The notes beneath the pieces were generated by a model. The model was not told where the DNA came from and did not search any database. It was given only the letters and a program-made list of their open reading frames with translations. Shown here piece after piece: positions 1 through 8,776 of a DNA stretch of 64,000 nt. The translations under genes and the position numbers were made by a program. The stretch is from Bacillus wiedmannii (lineage in GTDB: Bacteria > Bacillota > Bacilli > Bacillales > Bacillaceae_G). Numbering within the stretch: position 1 is the stretch's first letter; each line of letters begins with the position of its first letter. The stretch covers positions 153,202 through 217,201 of the forward strand of contig NZ_LOBC01000072.1 of assembly GCF_001583695.1 (NCBI RefSeq), written 5' to 3'.

Positions 1-185
1 ATTCTAGCCGCTGGAGCTGGATATCACCAAAAGTGGAGGTGACTTGCTCAGAACAGAAGGGCATTGGAGCTCCGAGGCGCTTTTTGCCTCACAGGAAGGC
101 GCGAAATGACCGACTGTTCTAGTCACAGGAGCTGGATATCATTAAAAGCGGAAGCGGCTCGTTCAGAGTCGCTTTTTCTATGGAG
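1..185. repeat. Dispersed intergenic repeat, about 1.3 copies
   Basis: This non-coding stretch carries the words 'ctggagctggat' (12-23 and 127-138), 'gaggcgctttttgcctc' (73-89) and 'gcggctcgttcagagtcgc'. A related block lies at 46736-46884 with the same order of words (gctcgctcagaa, gaggcgctctttgcctc, attctagccactgtagctggat, cattaaaaagcgaaagtggctcg). The unit is about 140 bp and begins to repeat within each locus. An open frame at 64-267 has no ribosome binding site and simply reads through the repeat, so I do not call a gene. It resembles the short interspersed repeats known in the B. cereus group; I cannot assign a family name. Confidence 0.7.
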
Positions 186-211
186 TGGTCGCACATATCA
201 GTACATGAAAT

Positions 212-258
212 TTATATCAGCGATTTTCCCAATATATCGACTTACCGACAAATCACGA
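212..258. repeat. Short ATATCRRCGATTTT / ATATCGACTTACCGACAAA element
   Basis: The 19-mer ATATCGACTTACCGACAAA at 234-252 recurs exactly at 32893-32911. It is preceded here by TATATCAGCGATTTTCCC, a variant of the TATATCAACGATTTTTTC units found at 32808-32887. This is a compact second member of a dispersed element; function unknown. Confidence 0.6.
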
Positions 259-404
259 CAATATTAGCACCTCTCTCCTCTACTTTTATCAATATATTAC
301 AATCTCTTTTATGTTAAAATATAGGTAACACCCTTTAGTAAAATAGATCCAAAAAAGCTTTTCCATATTCATCATTTACTACTTAAATGGCGGGAGTGGT
401 TCAG

Positions 405-602
405 TTGAAAGACTACTTAATTAGAGCATTTTTTGCGTTAATAACAGTTGGGATTGTCTTACTTATAGCTAATATTTTCAATATACGTGTCGAGGTGAAA
501 GACTATGCTTTCCTCGTTGTTGTAGCAATTGGTGGCGGCTGGGGTGGCTGGTACCTGTATAAGAAACAAAATAATAAAAGTGATAAAGGCATTCCGAAGT
601 AA
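405..602 (+). CDS. Small membrane protein, unknown function
   Basis: This is a 65-residue hypothetical protein with two predicted membrane segments (about residues 5-25 and 34-51, the second rich in glycine) and a short charged lysine-rich tail. I chose the TTG at 405 because GGGAG lies 8 bases upstream (392-396). The ATG at 387 has no ribosome binding site. It is followed directly by a strong intrinsic terminator and stands alone. I do not recognise a family; the topology fits a small inner-membrane protein. Confidence 0.6.
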   Translation: MKDYLIRAFFALITVGIVLLIANIFNIRVEVKDYAFLVVVAIGGGWGGWYLYKKQNNKSDKGIPK

Positions 603-622
603 TATGGAATGCCTTCTTTTTA
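586..622 (+). terminator. Intrinsic terminator
   Basis: Stem AAGGCATTCC/GGAATGCCTT followed by CTTTTTATT; it overlaps the end of the 405-602 gene. Confidence 0.85.
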
Positions 623-901
623 TTGCCGTCTATAATAAATAATAAAATTTAAACCGCTAATACAACCAATTGCAATAAACATGCTAAAACTCTGTACATC
701 CCCAGCTAGACTATACTCATCAACGATAAATCCCGACATAAACAACGTTATCGCGGCAACACCGATACACAATATCGAAATAAACCAAAGCGAAAATTCA
801 TTAATTAGCTCTTTCTTCTGTGTTGAAACAATTAGCATAACAAGAATAGATGCTGCTAAAATACTTTTAAAAACAGGACGTAAATACACAAACTCCTCCA
901 T
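620..901 (-). CDS. Small membrane protein, unknown function
   Basis: This is a 93-residue protein with three predicted hydrophobic helices (roughly residues 10-25, 37-57 and 70-88). The ATG at 901 is preceded by AAAAGGAG at a good distance. No family is recognised. It converges on the 405-602 gene, sharing the terminator between them, and lies downstream of yvdD on the same strand with a gap of about 120 bp. Confidence 0.6.
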   Translation of the reverse strand: MEEFVYLRPVFKSILAASILVMLIVSTQKKELINEFSLWFISILCIGVAAITLFMSGFIVDEYSLAGDVQSFSMFIAIGCISGLNFIIYYRRQ

Positions 902-1019
902 CTATTTCTCCTTTTCCAAAAACATTACATCTTAACATTAACATATTTAACCAAATTAAAAACACATGCCTTTTCAAGATAAAATGACATGTGTTTCCAA
1001 AAACATCTATAAAATTGTA

Positions 1020-1598
1020 TTATGATAGCTGCTTCCACTTCGTTCCTAAAACAGGACGCTCATAATTTTGGATTGCATCAATTAGTTTATCTGCCGTCTC
1101 AGCTGAAACGATCAACTCTTTATTTGATGGATTCATAAATCCTTCTTCTGCTGCACGTTCAACCATTTGCAAAATTGGCCCATAAAAGCCTTTTATGTTC
1201 AATAAACCAACCGGCTTATTATGTATACCAATTTGTGACCAACATACTACTTCAAATAGCTCTTCAAACGTTCCGTATCCGCCTGGTAATGCAATAAAAG
1301 CATCCGCAAGCTCTGCCATTTTCGCTTTGCGCTCGTGCATCGTTTCTACTTCAATTAATTCTGTTAGCCCTGTATGAACAATTTCTCCTCGGAATAGACC
1401 GCGTGGCATAACACCTGTTACACGTCCGCCTAAGCGAAGAACTTCGTTTGCCACTTCTCCCATTAATCCAACGCAAGAACCACCGTATACAAGCTCATAA
1501 TCGTTCTCAACAAACATTTTTCCTAACGCTATTGCCTGCTCTTTAAATTCTGGTCTCTCCCCTAAGTTGGAACCTGCAAACACACAAATCTTTCTCAT
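1020..1598 (-). CDS. yvdD: LOG-family nucleotide 5'-monophosphate phosphoribohydrolase (YvdD)
   Basis: This 192-residue protein has the LOG/TIGR00730 signature: an N-terminal Rossmann-type strand (ICVFAGSNLG), GGSCVGLMG near residue 40, and PGGYGTFEE near residue 105, the catalytic and phosphate-binding motif. Members cleave nucleoside 5'-monophosphates (cytokinin ribosides in plants, AMP-type substrates in bacteria) to base and ribose 5-phosphate, and were once misannotated as lysine decarboxylases. It is divergent from the MazG-like gene at 1672, as yvdD and yvdC sit together in B. subtilis, which suggests a shared nucleotide housekeeping role. The length is typical. The family is secure; the substrate in Bacillus is inferred. 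Confidence 0.9.
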   Translation of the reverse strand: MRKICVFAGSNLGERPEFKEQAIALGKMFVENDYELVYGGSCVGLMGEVANEVLRLGGRVTGVMPRGLFRGEIVHTGLTELIEVETMHERKAKMAELADAFIALPGGYGTFEELFEVVCWSQIGIHNKPVGLLNIKGFYGPILQMVERAAEEGFMNPSNKELIVSAETADKLIDAIQNYERPVLGTKWKQLS

Positions 1599-1671
1599 TC
1601 CTACACCCCGAAACTATATATTGTTATGATACAATGAACATTGTACAACATATTGAAGGGATGAGGAAGAA

Positions 1672-1995
1672 ATGGATATCGTCGCATTTCAAAGGTGGGT
1701 GGAGGAATTTTACGAAAAACGAAGCTGGTCACAGTATAATTCCTTTATTCGCTTAAATTTCTTAACAGAGGAAGTTGGAGAAGTTTCACGCGTTGTTCGC
1801 GCAATCGAAATTGGCCGTGATCGTCCTGACGAAAAAGTGAAAACAGAAGAAGAACTAAAACAAGAGTTAAAAGAAGAACTTGGTGATGTACTATCTAATC
1901 TTATTATTCTTTCACAAAAATATGATTTAGATTTACAAGACATTATGGAGGCTCACGTCACAAAGCTTTCGAAAAGGTTCGAAGTATCCAAATGA
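1672..1995 (+). CDS. yvdC: MazG-like nucleotide pyrophosphohydrolase (YvdC)
   Basis: This 107-residue all-alpha protein contains the MazG-type metal-binding pattern EEVGEVSRVVRA (residues 31-42) and EELGDVLSNLI (residues 68-78), i.e. ExxE...ExxD. The family hydrolyses NTPs or dNTPs to the monophosphate and pyrophosphate with Mg2+, and is often proposed to remove damaged nucleotides. GGGATGAGGAAGAA precedes the ATG. It shares a 73-bp divergent intergenic region with yvdD and is followed 53 bp later by ferritin, possibly with read-through. A single MazG module is present, so it is not the longer two-domain MazG. Confidence 0.87.
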   Translation: MDIVAFQRWVEEFYEKRSWSQYNSFIRLNFLTEEVGEVSRVVRAIEIGRDRPDEKVKTEEELKQELKEELGDVLSNLIILSQKYDLDLQDIMEAHVTKLSKRFEVSK

Positions 1996-2048
1996 GAATA
2001 TTATCAATTATGGTATAATATTCTTGTCACAATACTAAGGGGGATTTT

Positions 2049-2555
2049 ATGTTATCTAAAAAATTGCACGACGCATTAAACGATCAAATGAACTTTGAAT
2101 TTTACTCTGCCCACGCTTATATGGCAATGGCTGCTTACTGTACATCTGAGAGCTATGATGGATTCGCTAACTTTTTCCTTGTACAAGCTGAAGAAGAACG
2201 TTTCCACGCAATGAAGCTTTATAACTACATTAATGACCGCGGTGAGCGCGCTATTGTTACTGGATTTGATAATCCGAATAACGTATATGAATCTGTACTG
2301 AACGCTTTTGAAGTAGCACTTGAGCACGAGCGTGAAGTAACGAAGCGTATTTACAACTTATCTGATATCGCTTGGGATGAGCGTGAGCATGCAACAATTA
2401 CATTCTTAAAATGGTTCGTTGATGAGCAAGTTGAAGAAGAAGCTTCGTTCGATAGCATCATCCAAAAATTAAAACGTATTACAAGCGATTCAAACGCACT
2501 ATTTATGCTAGATGCTGAATTAGAGAAACGTACATTTACGCCTCCAGCTGAATAG
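2049..2555 (+). CDS. Non-haem ferritin
   Basis: This 168-residue four-helix-bundle ferritin stores iron by oxidising Fe2+ at a di-iron ferroxidase centre in a 24-mer cage. The ligands are visible: E17 in NFEFYSAHAY, the EEERFH motif near residues 49-54 (E50, H53), E94 in EHEREV, and a downstream Q/E on helix D (DEQVEEEASF). The lack of a haem-binding methionine pattern and the E..EExxH spacing separate it from bacterioferritin. The AAGGGGG ribosome site lies just upstream of ATG 2049 and a terminator follows at 2562. No Fur box is evident in the short upstream gap. Confidence 0.93.
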   Translation: MLSKKLHDALNDQMNFEFYSAHAYMAMAAYCTSESYDGFANFFLVQAEEERFHAMKLYNYINDRGERAIVTGFDNPNNVYESVLNAFEVALEHEREVTKRIYNLSDIAWDEREHATITFLKWFVDEQVEEEASFDSIIQKLKRITSDSNALFMLDAELEKRTFTPPAE

Positions 2556-2561
2556 TATTCC

Positions 2562-2600
2562 AATCACCTTAATGAATGTATTAAGGTGATTTTTTATTTT
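2562..2600 (+). terminator. Terminator of ferritin
   Basis: Stem AATCACCTTAAT/ATTAAGGTGATT followed by TTTTTATTTT. Confidence 0.9.
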
Positions 2601-2702
2601 CTCTTTAGCTTAAAATCACCTTAAATTTCCTCATATTTGACATAGCGTCAACTATAAAATGGTATTATTTTCAATATAAAATAATATAAAAGGAGAGAAA
2701 AA

Positions 2703-3872
2703 ATGAATCAACGTGTAGAAGTTGTTGATGCAATGCGTGGTTTTGCTTTATTTGGTATTTTACTTGTTAATATAACATTAATTCAATTCGGGTTCTTCGC
2801 TAATGAAAAACCATCCTATATATTTGGCGGACTCGATAAAGGTGCTAATTGGTTTATTCAATTTTTTGGCACACAAAATTTCATTTCTTTATTCTCTTTT
2901 TTATTTGGTCTTAGCATTATTTTGTTACAAAAAAGCATTGTCGAAAAAGGAAAAAAGTTTTCCCCTACATATTTACGTCGTATTCTTATTCTTTTACTAC
3001 TAGGTTTTATTCACGGCGTGCTCATTTGGTCCGGGGATATTTTATTCTCATATGGCCTCATCGGGATTTTCTTACTGATGTTTATAAACAGAAAGCCAAA
3101 AACATTATTAATTTGGGCAACTATTCTACTCGCACTCCTTACACTTATGACTTATTCAACTGACCCAAATACAAATGTTACTGATTTTGCTCCTTATATT
3201 GAAAAAGAACATAAAGTTCATGAGACTGGAAGCTATATGGATCATGTCAACTTTAGGTTAACTGAAAATCCTTTCGAATATATAGGCATTGACGGTTTCT
3301 TCGGATTAACCTTTATAACACTTTTCACACTCATTTTCCTATCTCCACTCTTCTTAATCGGTATGTACGTAGGAAAAAAAGGATGGCTATTTGAGATTGA
3401 TAAGCATATCTCTGCTGTCAAAAAGGTCTGGCTCCTTACTGGTATTTTCTCTTTTACAATCAAAACTTCAGCTATGTTCGTTAAACATCCTATTTTACTT
3501 ATGTTACAAGACGGCCTTACACCAGTAACCATGACCTTCTTTTACGGAAGCACAATTATTTTATTATTCCATTACAAAAAAGCAACCCGTCTACTAACAT
3601 ATATGGCCAATATGGGAAAAATGTCGGTTAGTAATTACTTAGCCCAGTCTATTATCACAACAACAATTTTTTACGCATACGGCTTTGGCTTATTCGGTAA
3701 AATAGGATATTTCTTCGGTATTCTTTTAACGATTGGAATCTATACAATTCAATTATTTGTTAGCACATATTGGCTGCGAAAATATCGAATGGGTCCTGTT
3801 GAGTATATATGGAGGCTTGGAACTTATTTGGAGAAACCACAATTTAAAAGAGACTTAGATAGAGCAAGTTAA
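2703..3872 (+). CDS. DUF418 (YeiB-type) multi-pass membrane protein
   Basis: This 389-residue integral membrane protein opens with RVEVVDAMRGFALFGILLVN, the typical start of the DUF418/YeiB family, and closes with the C-terminal block GPVEYIWRLGTYLEKPQ that defines DUF418. I count about ten hydrophobic helices. The family is related to membrane acyltransferases (acyltransferase-3/OpgC-like) but no reaction is established for it. AAAGGAGAG precedes the ATG. It stands alone between the ferritin terminator and a bidirectional terminator. Confidence 0.85.
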   Translation: MNQRVEVVDAMRGFALFGILLVNITLIQFGFFANEKPSYIFGGLDKGANWFIQFFGTQNFISLFSFLFGLSIILLQKSIVEKGKKFSPTYLRRILILLLLGFIHGVLIWSGDILFSYGLIGIFLLMFINRKPKTLLIWATILLALLTLMTYSTDPNTNVTDFAPYIEKEHKVHETGSYMDHVNFRLTENPFEYIGIDGFFGLTFITLFTLIFLSPLFLIGMYVGKKGWLFEIDKHISAVKKVWLLTGIFSFTIKTSAMFVKHPILLMLQDGLTPVTMTFFYGSTIILLFHYKKATRLLTYMANMGKMSVSNYLAQSIITTTIFYAYGFGLFGKIGYFFGILLTIGIYTIQLFVSTYWLRKYRMGPVEYIWRLGTYLEKPQFKRDLDRAS

Positions 3873-3876
3873 ATAA

Positions 3877-3908
3877 AAAAGCAATGAGCCTACGCTCATT
3901 GCTTTTCT
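3877..3908. terminator. Bidirectional terminator
   Basis: AAGCAATGAGC/GCTCATTGCTT hairpin with A-run and T-run, between the convergent DUF418 gene and nupC. Confidence 0.9.
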
Positions 3909-3915
3909 TAATTTA

Positions 3916-5097
3916 TTAAAGCATAACCCCAACGATAATCGCTGATAATATACTTACTAACGTTGCACCATATACAAGTTTTAATCCGAATGAAGATACA
4001 ACGTTTGCTTGTTTGCCATCGATACTCTTCGTTGCACCTGCGATAATTCCGATAGATGAGAAGTTCGCAAATGAGACAAGGAAGATAGATAAAATACCTA
4101 CTGTACGAGCTGATAAATCACCAGCTACTTTTCCAAGGTCAAGCATTGCAACGAATTCGTTCGTTACTAATTTTGTTGCCATAATTTGTCCCGCTGTTAG
4201 CATCTCTGATGTTGGAATACCCATTACGAATGCTAATGGTGAGAAAACGTATCCTAAAATGCTTTGGAATGTGATTCCGAAAATTGAATCGAACACACCG
4301 TTAATTGCTGTAATCAATGCTACGAAACCGATTAACATCGCCGCTACTGTTACAGCGATAGAGAAACCAAGCATAATATATTCGCCTAACATTTCAAAGA
4401 ATGTTTGTTTTTTATCTTCTTGTAATTCTAAAATATCGTCTTCTTCTTTTACTTCATATGGATTAATGATATGAACGATAATGAATCCACTGAATAAGTT
4501 TAATACAAGTGCTGTTACTACATATTTTGGATCAATCATTTTCATGTAAGAACCGACGATTGACATCGATACTGTTGACATAGAAGATGCACAAAGTGTG
4601 TATAAACGATTTTTCGGTAATTTGCTTAGTTGATCTTTCACTGTAATGAATACTTCACCTTGACCAACAATTGCAGCTGCTACTGCATTATATGATTCTA
4701 GTTTTCCTAAGCCGTTAATTTTACTTAATAGGAAACCGACTGCACGAATGATAATCGGTAATACTTTAATGTGTTGTAAGATCCCAATTAGTACTGCTAA
4801 GAAAATAATTGGTAATAATACTGTTAAGAAGAATGGTGCTTGTCCATCATTTGCTAGACCACCAAATACGAAATTAACCCCTGCTTCCGCAAATTTTAAA
4901 ATAGCGCCAAACCCATCTGCAATCCCTTTTACTAATACAAATCCGACCTTTGTATTTAGTAAGAAATACGCAAGTACCAATTGAATGACAAGCATAAGTG
5001 CAATTGGTTTATATTTAATTTTCTTACGATCTGAACTGATAAGGAACCCTAGTACAAATACTACAAGTAAACCGACTAGAAACATTACGATCTTCAT
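3916..5097 (-). CDS. nupC: NupC-type concentrative nucleoside transporter, copy 1
   Basis: This 393-residue CNT-family cation:nucleoside symporter imports nucleosides across the cytoplasmic membrane. It has the N-terminal helices, the [13 protein letters not shown] motif (the NupC G-Q-[SGE]-E substrate loop), [15 protein letters not shown], and the C-terminal [19 protein letters not shown] block. I place the start at ATG 5097, since GGAGG lies 8 bases upstream and the start then aligns with the paralogue next door; the frame opens upstream to 5121. It is about 80% identical by eye to the next gene, and both have an upstream ACGTCTGACCA motif. Two cre-like sites suggest carbon control. Confidence 0.92.
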   Translation of the reverse strand: MKIVMFLVGLLVVFVLGFLISSDRKKIKYKPIALMLVIQLVLAYFLLNTKVGFVLVKGIADGFGAILKFAEAGVNFVFGGLANDGQAPFFLTVLLPIIFLAVLIGILQHIKVLPIIIRAVGFLLSKINGLGKLESYNAVAAAIVGQGEVFITVKDQLSKLPKNRLYTLCASSMSTVSMSIVGSYMKMIDPKYVVTALVLNLFSGFIIVHIINPYEVKEEDDILELQEDKKQTFFEMLGEYIMLGFSIAVTVAAMLIGFVALITAINGVFDSIFGITFQSILGYVFSPLAFVMGIPTSEMLTAGQIMATKLVTNEFVAMLDLGKVAGDLSARTVGILSIFLVSFANFSSIGIIAGATKSIDGKQANVVSSFGLKLVYGATLVSILSAIIVGVML

Positions 5098-5152
5098 ATG
5101 TGAATCCTCCACTTCTCCCACGAATTATCGGTCGTATAACGTATAACGAATG

Positions 5153-5163
5153 ACGTCTGACCA
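5153..5163 (-). promoter_or_regulatory. Motif shared by both nupC leaders (copy 1)
   Basis: ACGTCTGACCA on the + strand (TGGTCAGACGT in the direction of transcription), 56 bp before nupC copy 1. The same 11-mer stands 38 bp before copy 2. It could be a regulator half-site (TGGTC is typical of FadR/GntR-type operators) or residual homology from the duplication. Confidence 0.35.
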
Positions 5164-5218
5164 TTGATGTTAAAAAAATTTAAAACCCCTAAATATTATT
5201 CAACTGCTTTCTAAAATC

Positions 5219-5232
5219 AGTAAGCGTTTACA
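5219..5232. promoter_or_regulatory. Candidate CcpA cre site
   Basis: AGTAAGCGTTTACA differs from the cre consensus TGWAANCGNTNWCA at one position and is nearly palindromic. It lies about 120 bp upstream of nupC copy 1, so glucose repression of nucleoside uptake is plausible. Confidence 0.5.
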
Positions 5233-5313
5233 TAAATTGCAATTTATAAAAGGTAGCTTCTTCTCTCCTACCATACTTGAAAGTCTGAAATTGATACCAC
5301 CTACAAATCAAAT

Positions 5314-5327
5314 TGTAAGCGTTATCT
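5314..5327. promoter_or_regulatory. Second cre-like site
   Basis: TGTAAGCGTTATCT matches the cre consensus except for the last base. It lies in the same 355-bp gap as the site at 5219; nothing else clear is seen in that gap apart from a GGTAG/CTACC stem near 5252-5273. Confidence 0.4.
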
Positions 5328-5411
5328 AGGCGAAATGCAATATAAATTTTAAAAGATTTTTATATGTTAATATATTCCTAATTAATTGGTTTTTTCATGC
5401 AAATTTACCAT

Positions 5412-5447
5412 AAAAAAAATAGCCCTAGCTATGAGCTAGAGCCATCC
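5412..5447 (-). terminator. Terminator of nupC copy 2
   Basis: On the minus strand, GGCTCTAGCT/AGCTAGGGCT hairpin followed by a run of T. Confidence 0.85.
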
Positions 5448-5452
5448 TTTTT

Positions 5453-6634
5453 TTATAACATAACACCAACGATAATCGCTGATAGAATACTTACTAATGT
5501 CGCACCGTACACAAGGCGTAGACCGAATGATGATACAACATTTGATTGGTTTTCATCGATACCTTTCGTTGCACCTGCGATAATTCCGATTGATGAGAAG
5601 TTCGCAAATGATACAAGGAATACAGAAAGAATACCAACTGTACGAGCTGATAAATCACCAGCTACTTTTCCAAGATCCAGCATCGCAACAAATTCGTTTG
5701 ATACTAATTTTGTTGCCATAATTTGTCCCGCTGTTACCATCTCTGCTTGCGGGATACCCATTACGAATGCTAATGGTGAGAAAATGTATCCTAAAATAGC
5801 TTGGAATGTAATACCGAACATTGAATCAAACAAGCTATTAATTGCTGTAATTAATGCTACGAAACCAAGTAACATTGCCGCTACTGTAATCGCGATTGTG
5901 AAACCAAGCATAATATATTCACTTAGCATTTCAAAGAATGACTGTTTTTTCTTATTTTCTAATTTCAGTGTATCTTCTTCTTCTGTAATATCGTACGGGT
6001 TAATAATATGAATAATAATGAAACCACTAAATAAATTTAATACAAGTGCTGTTACTACATATTTCGGTTCGATCATTTTCATATAAGAACCTACGATTGA
6101 CATTGATACTGTCGACATGGAAGATGCACATAATGTATATAAACGATGTTTTGGGATTTTACTTAATTGATCTTTTACTGTAATAAATACTTCCGCTTGC
6201 CCAACAATGGCAGCTGCTACTGCGTTATATGATTCTAGTTTTCCTAGACCATTTACTTTACTTAGCGCAGTACCAATAGCACGAATAAATATCGGTAAAA
6301 TTTTAAAGTGTTGCAGAATTCCGATTAAAACGGCAAAGAATACGATTGGTAATAACGCTGTTAAGAAGAATGAAACCTCTCCTTTATTAACAAGACCGCC
6401 AAATACGAAAACGATTCCAGCTTCCGCATACCCAAGAAGCGCGCCAAATCCATCTGAAATTCCTTTTACTAAAATATAACCAACTTGCGTATTTAATAAG
6501 AAATAACTTAACGCCAGCTGAATAACAAGCATAATTGCGATTGGTTTATACTTAATCTTCTTTCGATCGGCACTTATAAGAAAACCGAGTACGAATACAA
6601 CGAGCAATCCTACAAGAAACATAACAAACTTCAT
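5453..6634 (-). CDS. nupC: NupC-type concentrative nucleoside transporter, copy 2
   Basis: This is a second 393-residue CNT transporter with the same motifs as copy 1 ([39 protein letters not shown]). Differences are spread along the whole protein, so this is an old tandem duplication rather than a recent one. The ATG at 6634 is preceded by ATGGAGGATTTTATT. Each copy has its own terminator and upstream region, so the two can be regulated separately and may differ in purine versus pyrimidine preference. I looked for a purine riboswitch core upstream of both and found none. Confidence 0.92.
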   Translation of the reverse strand: MKFVMFLVGLLVVFVLGFLISADRKKIKYKPIAIMLVIQLALSYFLLNTQVGYILVKGISDGFGALLGYAEAGIVFVFGGLVNKGEVSFFLTALLPIVFFAVLIGILQHFKILPIFIRAIGTALSKVNGLGKLESYNAVAAAIVGQAEVFITVKDQLSKIPKHRLYTLCASSMSTVSMSIVGSYMKMIEPKYVVTALVLNLFSGFIIIHIINPYDITEEEDTLKLENKKKQSFFEMLSEYIMLGFTIAITVAAMLLGFVALITAINSLFDSMFGITFQAILGYIFSPLAFVMGIPQAEMVTAGQIMATKLVSNEFVAMLDLGKVAGDLSARTVGILSVFLVSFANFSSIGIIAGATKGIDENQSNVVSSFGLRLVYGATLVSILSAIIVGVML

Positions 6635-6671
6635 TAATAAAATCCTCCATTTAACTCTTCATTAACGTTGA

Positions 6672-6682
6672 ACGTCTGACCA
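6672..6682 (-). promoter_or_regulatory. Motif shared by both nupC leaders (copy 2)
   Basis: ACGTCTGACCA, identical to 5153-5163; see that entry. Confidence 0.35.
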
Positions 6683-6872
6683 CTTGAAATAAGAAATAAT
6701 CCGAACTTTCCATTTCTCCTCTAAAACCTTCAATCGGATAGGAAAGATCATAAAACCTCTTGTTTCAAAGGCATTTTCCATTCTAACATAAATCACAACT
6801 CATATCCGCACTTTTCTTAAAAAAATTACATTTTATTATAAAACATTCATTAATGTTCGTCTTTTACATTAT

Positions 6873-6958
6873 ATAGCGAAACTTTAATCAGTGTCATCCC
6901 CACCGATTATTAGCCCGTATCAATCGAGAGTTTTACTGTTCACAAATAGCGGGATAAA
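6873..6958 (+). repeat. Copy of the 'GCGAAACTTTAATCAGTG' repeat family
   Basis: This copy runs from TATAGCGAAACTTTAATCAG through CCCCACCGATTATTAGCCCG to GCGGGATAAAAC. Related copies are at 26136, 35451, 49428 and 52051. The rest of the 364-bp gap upstream of nupC copy 2 shows no gene. Confidence 0.7.
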
Positions 6959-6960
6959 AC

Positions 6961-6994
6961 AAAAAAATGAGCATCAAGTTTCACTTGATGCTCA
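6961..6994 (-). terminator. Terminator of alanine symporter 1
   Basis: GAGCATCAAG/CTTGATGCTC hairpin with a T-run on the minus strand. Confidence 0.9.
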
Positions 6995-6999
6995 CCTCA

Positions 7000-8442
7000 T
7001 TATACTGCTTTTTCTTTATCAGCTACTGCTGGCTTATCCCAGCACTCTGTATTGTTCAAACCTGGAATAGACTCCGCATAGAATACTGGATCTTTTCCTT
7101 GTTTCTTTTGCTTAACGTAATCTGATAATGCCGCGAAAGCATACTTAGAAAGAAATACGATCGCAACTAAGTTAATAACAGCCATAATCCCCATAAATAA
7201 ATCTGCTAAATCCCAAACGATTTGAATTGTTGCTACAGATCCTAAAACAACCATACCAAGTACAGCAATGCGGTATGCATTTAATAACACTTTACTTCCA
7301 TTTAAGAATTCAATATTCGTTTCACCATAGTAGTAGTTACCTACTAATGAACTAAATGCAAACAAGAAGATTGCAACTGCTACAAATATAGAAGCCCACG
7401 GTCCGATATGTTGACTTAATGCTTGTTGCGTTAATTGAATTCCGTTTAAATCAGCCGCTCCAGGCACATCTGATAATAAAATGATAAATGCTGTACAACT
7501 ACAAATTAATAATGTATCTGTAAATACCCCTAAAGTTTGAATGAAACCTTGTTTAACTGGGTGCGTTACGTTTGCAGTCGCAGCTGCGTTCGGCGCACTA
7601 CCCATACCTGCTTCATTTGAGAATAATCCACGTTTTACCCCTAGTAAAATCGCAGCTCCTAATCCCCCACCTACTACTTCTTTAATTCCGAAAGCATGTA
7701 AGAAAATTTCTTTAAATACATACGGAATTGCCGTAATGTTTGTTACAACAACGAATAATGCCACTGCTACATATATAATTGCCATTACTGGAACAATCAT
7801 TTCAACCGCACGTGCAATACGTTTTACTCCGCCAAAGATAATGATTGCAAGTAAACCAGCCATAAACAGACCTACAAACTTACCATCTGTGTTAAATGCT
7901 CCATCAAAAGCCGCCGCTACTGTGTTTGACTGCACGGCGTTGAAAATTAATCCGAAACTAACTGTTATTAGAACAGAGAAGACAACTCCTAGCCAGCGTT
8001 TCTTTAAACCCTTTTCCATATAATACGCTGGACCACCACGGAACGCATTCCCATCTTTTACTTTATATATTTGCGCTAATGTGCTCTCTACAAATGCAGA
8101 AGCACCCCCAATTACCGCGATTAACCACATCCAAAATACTGCTCCTGGTCCACCTGCTGAGATTGCGATAGCTACACCAGCTAAGTTACCAGTACCTACA
8201 CGAGAAGCTGTACTCATACAAAAAGCCTGGAACGACGATACACCGCTCTTCTCTTTTTGTGCTTTTCTCGTTTTCGAACTTGCCCCATCCCCAAGCAATC
8301 GAATCATTTCACCGAAGTAACGAACTTGGACAAATTTCACACGAAACGAAAAGTAAAGTCCTAACCCAATTAACATCGCAATAATGATATATGACCAAAG
8401 GACATTATTCACATCCCCAATTATCTTAGCTAAAAAATCCAT
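7000..8442 (-). CDS. Na+/alanine (glycine) symporter, AGCS family, copy 1
   Basis: This 480-residue sodium:amino acid symporter imports alanine and/or glycine. The AGCS hallmarks are GGPAYYMEKGL near residue 140, GGVKRIARAVEMIVPVMA near 205, and GLFSNEAGMGSAPNAAATA near 270-288. About eleven membrane segments fit the family, and the C-terminal tail (GLNNTECWDKP) is cytosolic. It is a close paralogue of the next gene with identical tail structure. No glycine riboswitch is visible upstream. Each copy carries its own terminator, so they form separate units. Confidence 0.93.
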   Translation of the reverse strand: MDFLAKIIGDVNNVLWSYIIIAMLIGLGLYFSFRVKFVQVRYFGEMIRLLGDGASSKTRKAQKEKSGVSSFQAFCMSTASRVGTGNLAGVAIAISAGGPGAVFWMWLIAVIGGASAFVESTLAQIYKVKDGNAFRGGPAYYMEKGLKKRWLGVVFSVLITVSFGLIFNAVQSNTVAAAFDGAFNTDGKFVGLFMAGLLAIIIFGGVKRIARAVEMIVPVMAIIYVAVALFVVVTNITAIPYVFKEIFLHAFGIKEVVGGGLGAAILLGVKRGLFSNEAGMGSAPNAAATANVTHPVKQGFIQTLGVFTDTLLICSCTAFIILLSDVPGAADLNGIQLTQQALSQHIGPWASIFVAVAIFLFAFSSLVGNYYYGETNIEFLNGSKVLLNAYRIAVLGMVVLGSVATIQIVWDLADLFMGIMAVINLVAIVFLSKYAFAALSDYVKQKKQGKDPVFYAESIPGLNNTECWDKPAVADKEKAV

Positions 8443-8734
8443 AATTGCATTGCCCCCCTCTTCCTAACAATAAGAAAATTATATTCTAAAAACTTTTAGT
8501 AATCAAGAACTTTATGTTAGGTTTTATAACATGAATACGTTAACTACCTTAACATATGTATTTTTTTACGTAAAAATATAACCAGTACGTGCATTTACCC
8601 AATACTCAATCACTCATCCTATTCGACCAGTCATACTTTTAAGACAGTACGTTCCTACAAATAACGAGAGGAATGAATGAACAAAAAATTATATTAATAA
8701 TTACCTCCCACCCTCTTTATCATTTACTACAACA

Positions 8735-8775
8735 AAAAAGGCGAGCATCGAATTTATCTCGATGCTCGCCTTTTC
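8735..8775 (-). terminator. Terminator of alanine symporter 2
   Basis: GGCGAGCATCGA/TCGATGCTCGCC hairpin with T-run on the minus strand. The rest of the gap 8443-8776 contains no recognisable gene or site. Confidence 0.9.
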
Positions 8776-8776
8776 A

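Noticed and set aside
64-267. 67-codon open frame on the plus strand
   Set aside because: It reads through a dispersed repeat, has no ribosome binding site, and the protein shows no family features.
5098-5452. Purine riboswitch upstream of nupC
   Set aside because: The conserved purine aptamer loops and stem are not present on either strand; only cre-like and short motifs were seen.
8443-8776. Glycine riboswitch for the alanine/glycine symporters
   Set aside because: No glycine aptamer sequence is recognisable upstream of either symporter gene.
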